Below are positions 1 to 9,603 of a stretch of 12,584 nt of DNA, one piece after another (the first letter of the stretch is position 1; every line of letters starts with the position of its first letter). The stretch is from NCBI GenBank assembly GCA_963814985.1, contig CAWFFV010000103.1, positions 1 through 12,584 on the forward strand, given 5' to 3'. The notes under the pieces are model-generated. The model did no database searches, was not told where the DNA came from, and saw only the letters and a program-made list of their open reading frames with translations. This DNA comes from CAWFFV01 sp963814985. Lineage in GTDB: Bacteria; Chloroflexota; Ktedonobacteria; Ktedonobacterales; Ktedonobacteraceae. The translations under genes were made by a program, and so were the position numbers.

Positions 1-52
1 GAGGAGCCTGGGCCTCGTCACATTACAGGTAGCTGATGGGGATTTTTAGAAT

Positions 53-81
53 TATTGCGGGCTTGTGAACCGCGCCCCTAC
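53..81. repeat. 29-bp direct repeat, copy 1
   Basis: This stretch is identical over 29 bases to 2698-2726, in the same orientation. A shared ATTTTTA lies just upstream of both copies (42-48 and 2691-2697), offset by four bases. Inside the unit GCGG (57-60) can pair with CCGC (70-73), giving a small hairpin. The two copies bracket the sensor kinase gene. It looks like a dispersed intergenic repeat of the host genome; that is an inference, since only two copies are visible. Confidence 0.8.
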
Positions 82-190
82 AATCCAGTCAAACGTCATT
101 GAGTTCACAGGAAGAGGAAGAGGTAGGGTATCGCGTCCCACGCTTCATCTTGTTGAAACTGAACAGAAGTGCCTCTCGTGTTATGAGGAA

Positions 191-197
191 AAGGAGG
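191..197 (+). promoter_or_regulatory. Shine-Dalgarno site that decides the kinase start
   Basis: AAGGAGG lies ten bases before ATG 208 but touches the other possible start, ATG 198. The spacing favours 208. The 208 frame runs only ten codons before a stop. It rejoins the long kinase frame if the A6 run at 222-227 carries a one-base error. I therefore take 208 as the biological start and the A-run as the first lesion. Confidence 0.55.
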
Positions 198-207
198 ATG
201 AAAGAAG

Positions 208-2420
208 ATGACATCGACACCAAAAAAGATCCATACTTGATCGAGAGAGATGAAACTCAGAGAACCATTGCATCTCACACGCAGAAGTTGGCACCTCCCA
301 TCAATTGGGGTGATCTGGGCCAGGTAGAACACATTGTGCAATTCTACGAGACGGACAGCTTTCTTCTGGACCTTGGTGAGTGACTTCGTCGGGGCTGGGC
401 TGGGTAGCGGTGCCGCCTGCATCGTGCTTGCCACATTAGACCATCGGCAGGGACTCTCTCAGCGCTTGCAAGCCAACGGGACTCGATATGGCTTCTTTGC
501 GGGCACGAGGCAAGTATTTTCCCCTGGATGCTGCCCAAATTCTCGCACAGATTCTCCGAGAAGGATCACCCGATCCCCAGCAATTCATGGAGAATGATCG
601 GTGGCCTCATCGAACGCACCGTCACAGGAGAGAAACCCATCCGCATCTTTGGGGAGCTGGTCGCTCTGCTCTGGCAACAGGGCAATCACACAGCTGCATT
701 GCATCTAGAAACGCTTTGGAACGAGTTATGCCCAGGCGTGCATCCCTTTTCGCTCCTGTGCGCCTATCCTCTGTCTCTCTTTGCCAAACATGCACATGAG
801 CAAGCGTTCATGCATGTGTTGGAATTGTGCACTTCCAGATCATCCCTACCGAGAGCTATAGTCTCCTCACCAGTCTGGACGAACGGTCGCGTACAGTGAG
901 CGTGTTCCAACAGAAAGCCCTTGCTTTAGAGGCAGAGATAGCCCAACATAGAGCCGTCGAGGAGCAGTTACGCGTTTCTGAGAATTGCTACCGCCGTCTC
1001 TTTGAAACCTCGACGGATGGTATTTCTGATCGTCGATGCACACAGTGGTCTCATCACCGATGTCAATCCGTTCATGTTGCATTTGCTGGGTACCTCGCGC
1101 GAACAGATCGTGAATCAGGCCCTCTGGCAAATTGGGCTCTTGTCAGATCAGCTGGCCCAGCAAGCATTTTTAGCCCAATTACAGCAGGATCGACAGCTCT
1201 CCCATGACCTCGCGAAGCTGGCTGCCAAAGATGGTCGGCTCCGCTCCATCGAGTGGGTGAGTACCTTGTTTCAGGCCAACGGACACGAGATCATCCAATG
1301 CAACATCGCGATATTACCGACCGCAGACAAGCAGAAGAAGACCAGCTTCACCTGGCTGCCATTGTCTCCTCGTGCGATGACGCTATTCTGAGTAAAGACT
1401 TGGACGGGATTGTCACCAGTTGGAATATGGCAGCCGAACGCATGTATGGCTACACGACGCAGGAAATGGTCGGACAATCGATCACACGGATCTTCCCGCC
1501 CAATCGCCAGGAGGAGTTCAGACACGTCATGGAGCAGATTTGCCAGGGCAAGCAGGTGGACCACTTCGAGACGACACGTGTGCGCAAGGATGGGACCTCT
1601 TTGCCCGTTTCCATCACGGTTTCTCCTATCAGGGAGCGTAGTGGGGTCATTGTTGGGGCCTCAACGATTGCTCGTAATATCACCATGCAAAAAATGCTCG
1701 AACAACAGCGCGAAGCGTTCGTGAGTCTGGTGACCCATGAGTCAAGACGCCACTCACTGCTCCGCAAGGCAATGTGCAACTGGCCCAGCGTCGGTTGAGG
1801 CGTCTGCAGGCCCAGGCCACTTCCCTGACAGAGGAGCAACAGCAACCCTCGAAGAGGTGCTGCTGATGTTAGGGCGTAGTCAACAACCCTTGCGGGTCCA
1901 ACAGCGGCTGATCAATGATTTGTTCGATCTCCCCCACATCCAACAAGATCACATGGAATTGCGTCTGGCCACCTTTGATCTGATCAAGCTGGTCTGTGAA
2001 ATCGTCCAGGACTATCAGGAGCCTACCCTTTCGCCTCATCCTGTTGGAATTGCCCGAACAGGATTTCTTTCCGTCTATGCGAATCAGGATCGCATCATGC
2101 AGGTCCTGGGAAATTATCTGACCAATGCCCTCAAATTTGCCCCGGAAAGCGTGCCTGTACGTGTGGGCATCACGGTGAAGGCAACCACGGTGCAGGTCTG
2201 GGTAGCTGATCAGGGGCCATGCTTCTCAGTGGAGCAGCAAGCTCACATCTGGAAACGAATTAATCAGATCTCTCAAACTCCCCTGCAGAATGGGTGGAAG
2301 GCGGGCCTGGGTCTGGGCCTCTACCTCTGTCAGCAACTCATCCACCGACAGCAGGGAGAAGTGGGCGTCGAGAGCAGCCCAGGGCAAGGAGCAACCTTCT
2401 GGTTTGCCTTGCCACTCTAG
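208..2420 (+). pseudogene. MEDS-PAS-PAS sensor histidine kinase, frame-disrupted
   Basis: Soluble orphan sensor kinase; no membrane segment or response regulator is seen nearby. Read across frames, the order is: a MEDS sensory domain (about 310-890: HIVQFYETDSFLLD, then VSDFVGAGLGSGAACIVLAT), a short coiled coil (AEIAQHRAVEEQLRVSE), PAS 1 (about 1000-1300), PAS 2 (about 1330-1690: DGIVTSWNMAAERMYGYT), HisKA with the phospho-acceptor His at 1736-1738, and HATPase_c with N-box NYLTNALKF (from 2112), G1 (VADQGP) and G2 (GLGLGLYL), ending ATFWFALPL. MEDS domains sense small ligands, often in one-carbon or hydrocarbon contexts; the ligand here is unknown. At least eleven frame changes are needed, near 225, 370, 483, 597, 830, 1023, 1308, 1742, 1848, 2027 and 2070. 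Domain identity is firm; whether the gene is really dead is not. Confidence 0.85.
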
Positions 2421-2581
2421 ACTCACCTCAAGAATCACTTTGTACGCCTCTGCCAGTTTGCCTCTAATCCCAGGCGCTGCCAGACGTTGCGAAGTGAGCG
2501 TTCATCGCATGATTGGGCTGAACAAGATGTTTTTTCGACTGCATACAATTTCCTGAAGAATCTCAAGCGTGAGAAAAACGT

Positions 2582-2598
2582 GTATCATGACATGATAC
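2582..2598. repeat. 17-bp perfect palindrome, operator-like
   Basis: GTATCATG and CATGATAC flank a single A. The arms are eight bases with perfect symmetry, the form of a dimeric repressor site. It lies about 190 bases upstream of the -35 of the hsdM promoter candidate. No regulator gene lies nearby. Function is inferred from symmetry alone. Confidence 0.5.
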
Positions 2599-2634
2599 CT
2601 TTGCTTACTATGTCGTTGAGGAAAAGCGAAGTGT

Positions 2635-2645
2635 GACATTATGTC
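2635..2645. repeat. GACAT-T-ATGTC palindrome
   Basis: A perfect 5+1+5 palindrome, with a further ATGTCA half-site at 2658-2663. It carries the same GACAT/ATGTC word as the centre of 2582-2598 and as 10296-10305 in the other control region. Confidence 0.4.
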
Positions 2646-2697
2646 TCGCTGAAAATCATGTCAAAAATGGCAATATGGTGGAGAACCCCCATTTTTA

Positions 2698-2726
2698 TAT
2701 TGCGGGCTTGTGAACCGCGCCCCTAC
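2698..2726. repeat. 29-bp direct repeat, copy 2
   Basis: Identical to 53-81 and in the same orientation, 2.6 kb downstream and beyond the end of the sensor kinase. See copy 1 for the internal hairpin and the shared upstream ATTTTTA. Confidence 0.8.
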
Positions 2727-2730
2727 CTGC

Positions 2731-2753
2731 GCCCATATGGGCTTGTTGCAACA
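2731..2753. repeat. Two adjacent perfect palindromes
   Basis: GCCCATATGGGC (2731-2742) is followed one base later by TGTTGCAACA (2744-2753). Both are perfectly symmetric, with 12 and 10 bases. They begin five bases after the second 29-bp repeat and end 35 bases before the -35 of the hsdM promoter candidate, so they could be regulator sites or part of the repeat element. Confidence 0.5.
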
Positions 2754-2788
2754 TTTCCGCTCCGATACTGCTCAGAAAGAAGGATAGA

Positions 2789-2817
2789 TTGTCTATAAGC
2801 CCTTGATGGGTTATACT
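2789..2817 (+). promoter_or_regulatory. Candidate sigma70 promoter of the hsdMSR operon
   Basis: TTGTCT (2789-2794) is a 4/6 match to the -35 consensus and TATACT (2812-2817) a 5/6 match to the -10, with a 17-base spacer. The spacer and -10 hold an inverted repeat: TATAA, a bulged G, and CCC pair with GGG and TTATA across 2794-2815. A protein bound there would block polymerase directly. Transcription would start near 2824 and give a leader of about 150 bases. Confidence 0.5.
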
Positions 2818-2820
2818 GCT

Positions 2821-2886
2821 ATCTCTGATAGAGAGATTTTTTTCTCGTCTGATGTGAAATATAGCAATGCTCTATCTCGCATCAGA
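2821..2886 (+). promoter_or_regulatory. Structured hsdM leader with interleaved inverted repeats
   Basis: ATCTCT (2821-2826) pairs with AGAGAT (2832-2837), which runs into a T7 tract, like a weak terminator. GATAGAG (2827-2833) also matches CTCTATC (2870-2876), and TCTGATG (2848-2854) matches CATCAGA (2880-2886). These last two pairs cross (A B A' B'), so the RNA can form either alternative hairpins or a pseudoknot. This could be an attenuator or an RNA switch. No known riboswitch class is recognised. Confidence 0.35.
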
Positions 2887-2974
2887 TAATAATCATAGAT
2901 GTTCCCGTCATGGAGCGTGGTGAAATAATGCGTATTATTCAAACATCTTTCTTAAAGATAATCAGGCACAGAAA

Positions 2975-4460
2975 ATGATCAGTCAGGACGAGATTAACGG
3001 CATTCTCTGGGGCTTGTGACACCTTTCGTGGTACTGTCGATCCTTCCGAATACAAAAATCTATATTCTGGTAATGCTCTTCCTCAAATATATCTCGGATG
3101 TGTGGTACGATCACTATGTTCAGTATCAAGAGCAGTTTGGTGACGATGAGGAGCGCCTTCAACGCCGTATGACCCGTGAACGCTTTATATTACCAGAGGG
3201 CTGCGGCTTCGATAGTCTGTACGAGCAGCGACGGGCCAGCAATATCGGCGAGCTGATCAATATTGCACTCGACAAGATTGAGGATGCGAACCGCGAGAAG
3301 CTGGAAGGGGTTTTCCGTAACATCGACTTTAATTCTGAGGGCAATCTGGGCAAGACGAAAGACCGTAATACCCGCCTGCAAAGTCTATTGGAAGACTTCG
3401 CCAATCCCCGCCTGGATCTACGACCATCGCGCATCGGCAACCTGGATGGGATTGGCAACTCCTATGAATATTTAATTGCTCGCTTTGCCTCTGGAGCAGG
3501 CAAAAAGGCTGGTGAGTTCTACACACCGCCCGAAGTTTCCGAACTCCTGGCCTCGCTACTTGACCCACAACCCAGGGAGCGCATCTGTGATCCGGCCTGT
3601 GGCTCAGGATCGCTACTGATCAAGTGTGCCCGCCATATTGGTAGCAACGATTTCTCTCTGTATGGTCAGGAGAGTAATGGTAGCACATGGGCACTGGCAA
3701 AGATGAATATGTTCCTCCACGGCATCGACTATGCACGCATCGAGTGGGGCGACACACTGCGCAATCCGCTGCTAATCGAGAGCGATCATTTGATGCGCTT
3801 CGAAGTCGTAGTAGCTAATCCACCATTTTCACTTGATAAGTGGGGAGCCGATATAGCTCCCAAAGATCGCTTTGGACGTTTCCATCGTGGCACGCCACCT
3901 AAGAGCAAGGGAGATTTCGCCTTTATCCAGCATATGGTTGAGACGACAGATCTGCATAAGGGACGCACTGGCGTGATCGTACCGCATGGTGTACTGTTCC
4001 GTTCCAACTCTGAGGGACAGATCAGGCAGAAACTTATTGAGGAAAATCTGCTTGATGCGGTAATTGGCCTGCCACAAAATCTGTTCTATGGCACCGGCAT
4101 TCCGGCGGCTATCCTGCTCTTCCGCCGCAACAAACCCGACGGACAGTAATATTTATTGATGCCAGCCACGAATTCGAGCCAGGAGCAAACCAGAATAAGC
4201 TGAGTACGGAACACATCAAGCGTATTGTCAGCACTTATCGTGAGCGTGCTACCATTGAGCACTACAGCTATGTGGCGACGTGTGAGGAGATCAAGGTACA
4301 CGATTTCAATCTCAATATTTCGCGTTATGTCGATACATTTGAGGAGGAAGCGGAAATTGACTTAGGGAAAGTTCAGGTAGAAATCGCTGAGTTGGAAAAC
4401 GAACTGGCATGTATACAAAAAAAACTAAATACGCAGCTTTTTGATTTGGGGCTATCATGA
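2975..4460 (+). CDS. hsdM: Type I restriction-modification N6-adenine methyltransferase subunit HsdM, frame-disrupted
   Basis: Methylates adenine in the HsdS-defined site using S-adenosylmethionine. The ATG at 2975 gives MISQDEINGILW, the usual HsdM N-terminus. The helical N-terminal domain follows (ILVMLFLKYISDVW, FILPEGC), then GEFYTPPEVSELL, the SAM-binding motif I DPACGSGSLLI (from 3589, about residue 205) and the catalytic NPPF (from 3827, about residue 285). The C-terminal tail resumes with FIDASHEFEPG and ends in a helical stretch. Total length of about 495 residues is normal for the family. Three indels are needed: a G-run near 3010-3014, near 3055, and near 4148. The central stretch 3016-4149 is open and holds both motifs. 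The stop overlaps the hsdS start (ATGA at 4457), so the two are probably translationally coupled. Confidence 0.9.
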
Positions 4461-5576
4461 ACGAAGAATGGTGCACCGTAAATTTGGGGGAAGTCCTAAC
4501 TCTACAAAGAGGGTACGATTTACCCGCTTCTGTACGCAATGATGGAGGCAAGACGCCTGTCATTTCTTCTTCTGGTATAAGCGGCTATCATGATATACAT
4601 AAAGCTGAGCCTCCAGGTGTATTCACGGGTCGTTATGGAAGTATCGGCGGAGTATTTTACATCACCCAGCCTTTTTGGCCCCTCAATACGACATTATACG
4701 TCAGAGATTTTAAGGGCAATCACCCTTTATTTATCTACTACTTGCTTCAGTGTGTTGATTTCGATAAATTTAGCGATAAAACAGGCGTTCCAGGTATTAA
4801 CAGAAACGACATTCACCGTTTGAAAGTGCTCTTACCCTCCCTTCTTGAACAGCGCCGTATATCGGACATCCTCTCCACCTGGGACCGAGCCATCGACTCA
4901 CCACCCAACTCATCGCAGCGAAACAGCAGTATAAGCGCGGGCTAATGCAGCAATTGTTGACGGGAAAGAGGAGATTTCCAGGATTTCAACAGAAACAATG
5001 GTCGGATGCCTCGTTTGGTCAGATCTTCCATGCCAAATGTGTTAAGAACACTGGCTCACAGATCAAGAATCCATTACTGTTGGCAAGTACGCTATTCGAC
5101 CACAAAACGAACACTTCAATCGCCTCGTTGCCAGCGATAATCTGGAAAACTATAACATTATTGAGCAGGGTGACTTCGTCTATGACCCAATGTCAGCCTA
5201 CTATGGAGCATTCGGACGTTATGAGCTAGACGAGCTGGGAATGGTGAGTCCTGTCGATCGGGTGCTCCGCATCAGCCCTGACTACGACTTCGATTTTATG
5301 AAACACTTCATAAAGTCGCACTATATTGCCTATCAACTCTCAGCTAACTCATCGCAGGGTAACAGGGAGGGAAAGCGGCGCACAATCCAGGCTGAGGCAT
5401 TTGATAGCATTAGCTTTAAGGTCCCAGACATTGATGAACAGCATGCAATTGCTGAAGTACTGAATGCATGTGATCACGAACTGGCACTACTCAATCGCAA
5501 ACTGGAACTACTCAAGAAACAAAAACAAGGCTTGATGCAGCAGTTATTAACTGGGAAGGTGCGAGTAAAGACATGA
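4457..5576 (+). CDS. hsdS: Type I restriction-modification DNA specificity subunit HsdS, frame-disrupted
   Basis: Recognises the bipartite target for the M2S methylase and R2M2S nuclease. It has two target-recognition domains: the first at about 4460-4835 (NLGEVLTLQRGYDLP, TGRYGSIGG), the second at about 4980-5430 (YAIRPQNEHFNR, DPMSAYYGAFGRY, QGNREGKRRTI). Each is followed by a conserved helical spacer starting EQRRISDILSTWDRAID or EQHAIAEVLNACDHELA and ending GLMQQLLTGK. Length of about 373 residues is close to normal. Two indels are needed: near 4892, where one C restores the first spacer helix, and near 5078. It overlaps hsdM upstream and hsdR downstream, each by ATGA. The domain sequences do not let me predict the DNA target. 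Confidence 0.88.
4939..4968 (+). repeat. HsdS spacer-helix repeat, copy 1
   Basis: Encodes GLMQQLLTGK at the end of the central spacer helix. The same ten residues recur at 5529-5558, with about 22 of 30 bases shared. Such repeats come from the internal duplication of HsdS and can support exchange of recognition domains by recombination, though identity here is too low to make that frequent. Confidence 0.75.
5529..5558 (+). repeat. HsdS spacer-helix repeat, copy 2
   Basis: Second GLMQQLLTGK, closing the C-terminal conserved region of HsdS six codons before its stop. It pairs with 4939-4968. Confidence 0.75.
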
Positions 5577-8500
5577 CGAATACGCCGTCGTTCCGCGAAG
5601 AACTCATTTCTCAGATCCCGGCGCTCCAGTTGTTACAGGCGATGGGTTATACCTACCTCACTCCTGACCAGACTTAGCGGCACGCGGCGGTAAACTCAGC
5701 AATGTATTGTTGGACACCATACTGGCAGCTCAGCTTCGCAAGATCAACCTCATCCACTACAAGGGCCGGGCCTATGCGTTTTCCGAGGATAATATTAAGG
5801 AAGCGATCCGCAAGCTTAAAAACGAGCCTTATGATGGGCTGGTGCGTACCAGTGAGAAAATCTATGACCTGCTAACCCTTGGTACCAGTCTCGAACAAAC
5901 TATTGCCGGCAATACCCGCAGCTATACCTTGCAGTATATCGACTGGAAACACCCGACCAATAACGTCTTTCATGTCAGTGACGAAGTTCTCCGTTGAGCG
6001 GCGGCGCAGTAGGGAGACTCAACGACCTGATATCGTACTGTTCGTCAACGGTATCCCACTGGTCGTGATTGAATGTAAACGTCCCGATCTGGATAAGGGT
6101 GGCGACAAAGCGGTAACCGAAGCGATTACCCAGATGATTTGCAATCAGAAGGACGACGAAATTCCGGGACTCTTCGTCTTCACCCAACTATTACTGGCAG
6201 TCAGCAAAAACGATGCGCTCTATGGTACAACAGGCACACGAAAGAAATTCTGGGCGGTATGGTCAGAAGAGCAAAATATCGAGGCTAAGGTTCATGAACT
6301 GATCAATCAGCCTATGAGCGCAGCAAAGAAAAACCAGCTCTATAACCATCGTGATCAGGCACAGGCTATTCGGTGCTACTTCGATGAACTGGAACTGGCT
6401 GGTGAGCGCCTGCCGACGATACAAGACCATACAATGTATAGCTTGCTGCGTCAAGAGCGACTACTGGAACTCACTTATCGGTTCATCGTCTACGATGCTG
6501 GTATCAAGAAGATTGCCCGCTACCAACAATACTTTGCAGTGAAGGCCACGATTGAACGAGTAGAAGAACTCAACGTACAGGGCAAGCGTACCGGCGGTGT
6601 AATCTGGCATACAACCGGTAGCGGAAAATCGATCACCATGGTCATGCTTGCCAAAGCACTTACCCTTCATCCTGGAATTATTAACCCACGCGTTATACTG
6701 GTCACTGATCGTATCGATCTCGACGACCAGATCTGGAAGACCTTTATCGCCTGTGGCAAAAAGGTTCATAAAGCAGAGTCGGGTGCTGATCTTGTTGCTA
6801 CAATCAAAAAAGGCAAAGTTGATATTATCACCACCGTCATCAATAAGTTTGAAGCTGCTGTGGGTCAAGGCTTCAAGGACGAAAATCCGAACATCTTTGT
6901 TCTGGTAGATGAAAGCCACCGTAGCCAGTATGGCAGCTTCCATTCAAAGATGCGCCAGCTCTTCCCCAATGCCTGCTACATTGGCTTCACCGGTACCTCC
7001 TCTTGCTGAAAGCAGAGAAGGCCACAGTGACAAAGTTCGGTGACTTCATCCATAAATATCCGATGCAGCAAGCGGTAGGTGACGGTGAAGCGGAACCGTT
7101 GCTGAACGAAGGACGCATGGCCGAATTGGGCGTCAACCAGGAACAGATCGACCAGTGGTTTGAGCGCATCACACGCAATCTGAATGACGATCAGAAGCGT
7201 GATCTGAAGGGCAAGTTCAGCCGCACTGAAGCAGTAAGCCGTACAGAGCAACGTACCCAGCAGATCGCCTACGACATCACCGATCACTACCGCGACAATT
7301 TCAAAGGCTCAGGTTTTAAAGCCCAAGCTGGCGGCAGCAAACAAAGTGATGGCGATCCTCTATAAAAAATACCTTGACGAATTTGGTGAAGTCAGTTCCG
7401 AAGTGATCATCTCGCCTCCTGACACCCGTGAGGGCAACGAAGAGGTCGACAATACCACATCGCCGGTGGTCGAGGCGTTCTGGAAAGAAAAGAATTAACG
7501 CTTTGGCAATGAAGATAAATATGTTCAAGAAATTAAATCTTCATTTGCACGTGCCGATGGCATCGAAATCCTGATTGTAGTCGATAAATTATTGACAGGC
7601 TTCGATGAGCCGCGTAACACAGTACTCTATATTGATAAATCGCTCAAAGAGCATTCGTTACTGCAAGCAATCTCGCGGGTCAACCGTCTGTTTGAGGGAA
7701 AAGAGTTTGGCTATATCATTGACTACCGTGGAGTGCTTGGTGACCTGAATGCAGTGCTCAATACCTATAATGCTCTGGCAGCCTTCGACACTGAGGACGT
7801 AGCAGGCATCATTGCTGATGCCTCCGAAGAAGTGATGAAGCTCCCTTTGTATCATTCAGCCCTCTGGGATGTTTTCAAGAAGTTACCAACAAACAGGACA
7901 CCGAAGCAGTTGAGCGCTATCTCGAACCCGAGGACCGGCGTCAGCAGTTCTATGAAGCATTGACTGACTTTGCACGCTGTCTGAGGGTCGCACTCAGCAC
8001 AAGCGTACTTTGACCAGGAGACACCGGAGAGTCAGATTAACCGCTATAAAACCGACTTCCGCTTTTTTCACAACCTGCGTATATCAATAAGGCAACGCTA
8101 TGCCGAAACGATCGACTATAAGGATTACGAGCAAAAAATTCGCAATCTGATGAACCAGCACATCACCTCATCAGAGGTCAAGCCAATTACGGAGTTGGTG
8201 AACATCTTCGATCATGAAGCATTCGCAGCCGAGGTTGAGAAAATCGAGGGTACAGCAGCAAAGGCTGATACTATCGCCTACCGGGTCAAAAAGACTATCA
8301 CCGAACGGATCGCAGAAAATCCGATAGTGTACCGACGTTTCTCCCAGCTGATTACTGTAACCATTGAGGCATACAGGGCCGGGCGGCTCAGTGAAGCCGA
8401 GTATCTAAAGCAGATGCATGACATTCTCAAGCAAACTCAGCAAGGCTCTGATAGAAATATTCCTGCGCAATTGCACCGTTATCAGCATGCGCCTGCCTAC

Positions 8501-8787
8501 TTTAGTGTATTGCAAAACATACTGGAGTCATCTCTAGAGGGCCTTGTAAACGTGATTCCTGAAGAGTTGTTAGCCAACATGGCAATCGAAATTGAGAAAG
8601 TAATCGAGATGAGCAGAGATTTGTGATTGGGTAAACAACCGTGACATCCACAAAACAATGATGAACGATATCGAAGACTATTTTGATGCCATCAAAGAAC
8701 AATATGGTTTATCTGTGACCTCAGTGGAGATGGACCTGATGCTTCAGCAAGGAACTCCAAGTAGCAAAGCAGCGAGATCGTTTGTAG
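5573..8787 (+). pseudogene. hsdR: Type I restriction endonuclease subunit HsdR, frame-disrupted
   Basis: ATP-driven translocase and nuclease of the type I complex. Start ATG 5573 lies in the ATGA overlap with hsdS (MTNTPSFREELISQIPALQ). Domains in order: PD-(D/E)xK nuclease with RPDIV (Asp 6029-6031) and ECK (Glu 6071-6073, Lys 6077-6079); SF2 helicase with Walker A TTGSGKS (6611-6631), Walker B DESH (6908-6919), GFTGT (near 6990) and motif VI QAISRVNR (7664-7687); then the helical C-terminal domain (about 8080-8787). The product would be about 1,070 residues, normal for HsdR. At least eight indels are needed, near 5674, 5983, 7002, 7328, 7883, 8002, 8615 and 8750, plus an in-frame TAA at 7496-7498. 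The last shift restores ELQVAKQRDRL and a stop at 8785-8787. All catalytic motifs survive. Confidence 0.88.
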
Positions 8788-8799
8788 TATACTATAAAT

Positions 8800-9498
8800 A
8801 TGCTAAGTAGAAGCTTACAATTTGGTAGTACGACAATTGAATACAACGTGAGCTTCGCTCGACGGAAGACAATCGCGATTGAGGTTCACCCAGGCCAGCA
8901 GGTAACCATTATTGCACCCGAGGGAAGTGAGCCAGCGACCATCGAAACGCTACTTCACAAGCGGGCTGGCTGGACATTACGGCACAGAAGCAGTCTCTAG
9001 TTTATGCACCACAGGAGTCACCACGCACTTATGTCAGCGGTGAAAGCTATCGCTATCTTGGTCGCCAGTATCGTTTAAAAGTGATCGAAGGTCAGCTATC
9101 GGGTGTGAAGCAGAGCGAGGGTTTATTTACGTCACGGTATCCGATAAGACCGATACAAAGCATATCCAGAGGTGTTGAGCAATGGTATCGCGATGAGGCC
9201 GGACTCGTATTTTACGAACGGCTCAATGTGCTATCCTCGTGTTGAGTGATTAGCAATCCCCTACCCACCTCTAGCAATTCGCTCCATGAGAACACGTTGG
9301 GGAAGTTGCAGTCACTGAGGGCTGGTTACACTCAACCCCAGGCTCGTACAATCCCCTAGACTGCATTGACTATGTGCTGATCCATGAATTGTGCCACCTT
9401 AAAGAGCACAATCATAGTAAGCAGTATTATCAGCTACTTGATCAAACATTACCGATTGGCGGGAGAGACGAGAGAAGTTAAATAAGTTCGAGTTCTGA
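8800..9498 (+). pseudogene. YgjP/SprT-like zinc metallohydrolase (DUF45, M48-like), frame-disrupted
   Basis: Small soluble metalloprotein of the YgjP family, often found beside type I restriction genes; its substrate is unknown. Start ATG 8800 lies 12 bases after the restored hsdR stop, with no clear Shine-Dalgarno. The family pattern reads in pieces: RRKTIAIEVHPGQQVTI, YVSGESYRYLGRQYRLKV, EQWYRDEA, MRTRWGSCS, then the zinc site HELCH (9383-9397) followed by KEHNH, which gives the further His ligands. Restoring a G near 9460 yields a tail DWRERREKLNKFEF and a stop at 9496-9498. At least six indels are needed in 700 bases, near 8980, 9124, 9172, 9230, 9315 and 9350, so this is the most damaged gene here. 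The family call rests on the two motifs and the context. Confidence 0.8.
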
Positions 9499-9603
9499 TA
9501 AACACGTAAAACAGAAAATCTAAGGACACAAAGAACAGCCCAGGGTCCTGTCCAGACACGCAAAGTCGCAGAGGAAATAAGAAGAGTACTGGAGATCGAA
9601 TAA

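Larger units (their letters stand above)
2421..2974. other. Non-coding, palindrome-rich control region before hsdM
   Basis: No credible gene is seen in these 554 bases. The region holds a 17-bp palindrome (2582-2598), an 11-bp one (2635-2645), the second 29-bp repeat (2698-2726), two adjacent palindromes (2731-2742, 2744-2753), a promoter with a hairpin in its spacer (2789-2817), and a structured leader (2821-2886). The first ~150 bases after the kinase stop show nothing recognisable and no clear terminator for the kinase. The last ~90 bases lead to hsdM and have only a weak Shine-Dalgarno. Confidence 0.7.

Noticed and set aside
99..197. Upstream extension of the kinase frame to 99
   Set aside because: The residues are low-complexity (EEEE and basic runs), there is no ribosome site before 99, and a good AAGGAGG stands at 191-197 for the ATG at 208.
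6461..6943. 160-codon open frame on the minus strand
   Set aside because: It lies wholly opposite the conserved helicase core of hsdR and shows no family motif; a shadow.
9499..9603. Open stretch ending VAEEIRRVLEIE directly before the csx15 start
   Set aside because: About 33 codons without a start codon, right after the metallohydrolase stop; it looks partly repetitive (ACACGYAAA-like words). Not supportable as a gene.
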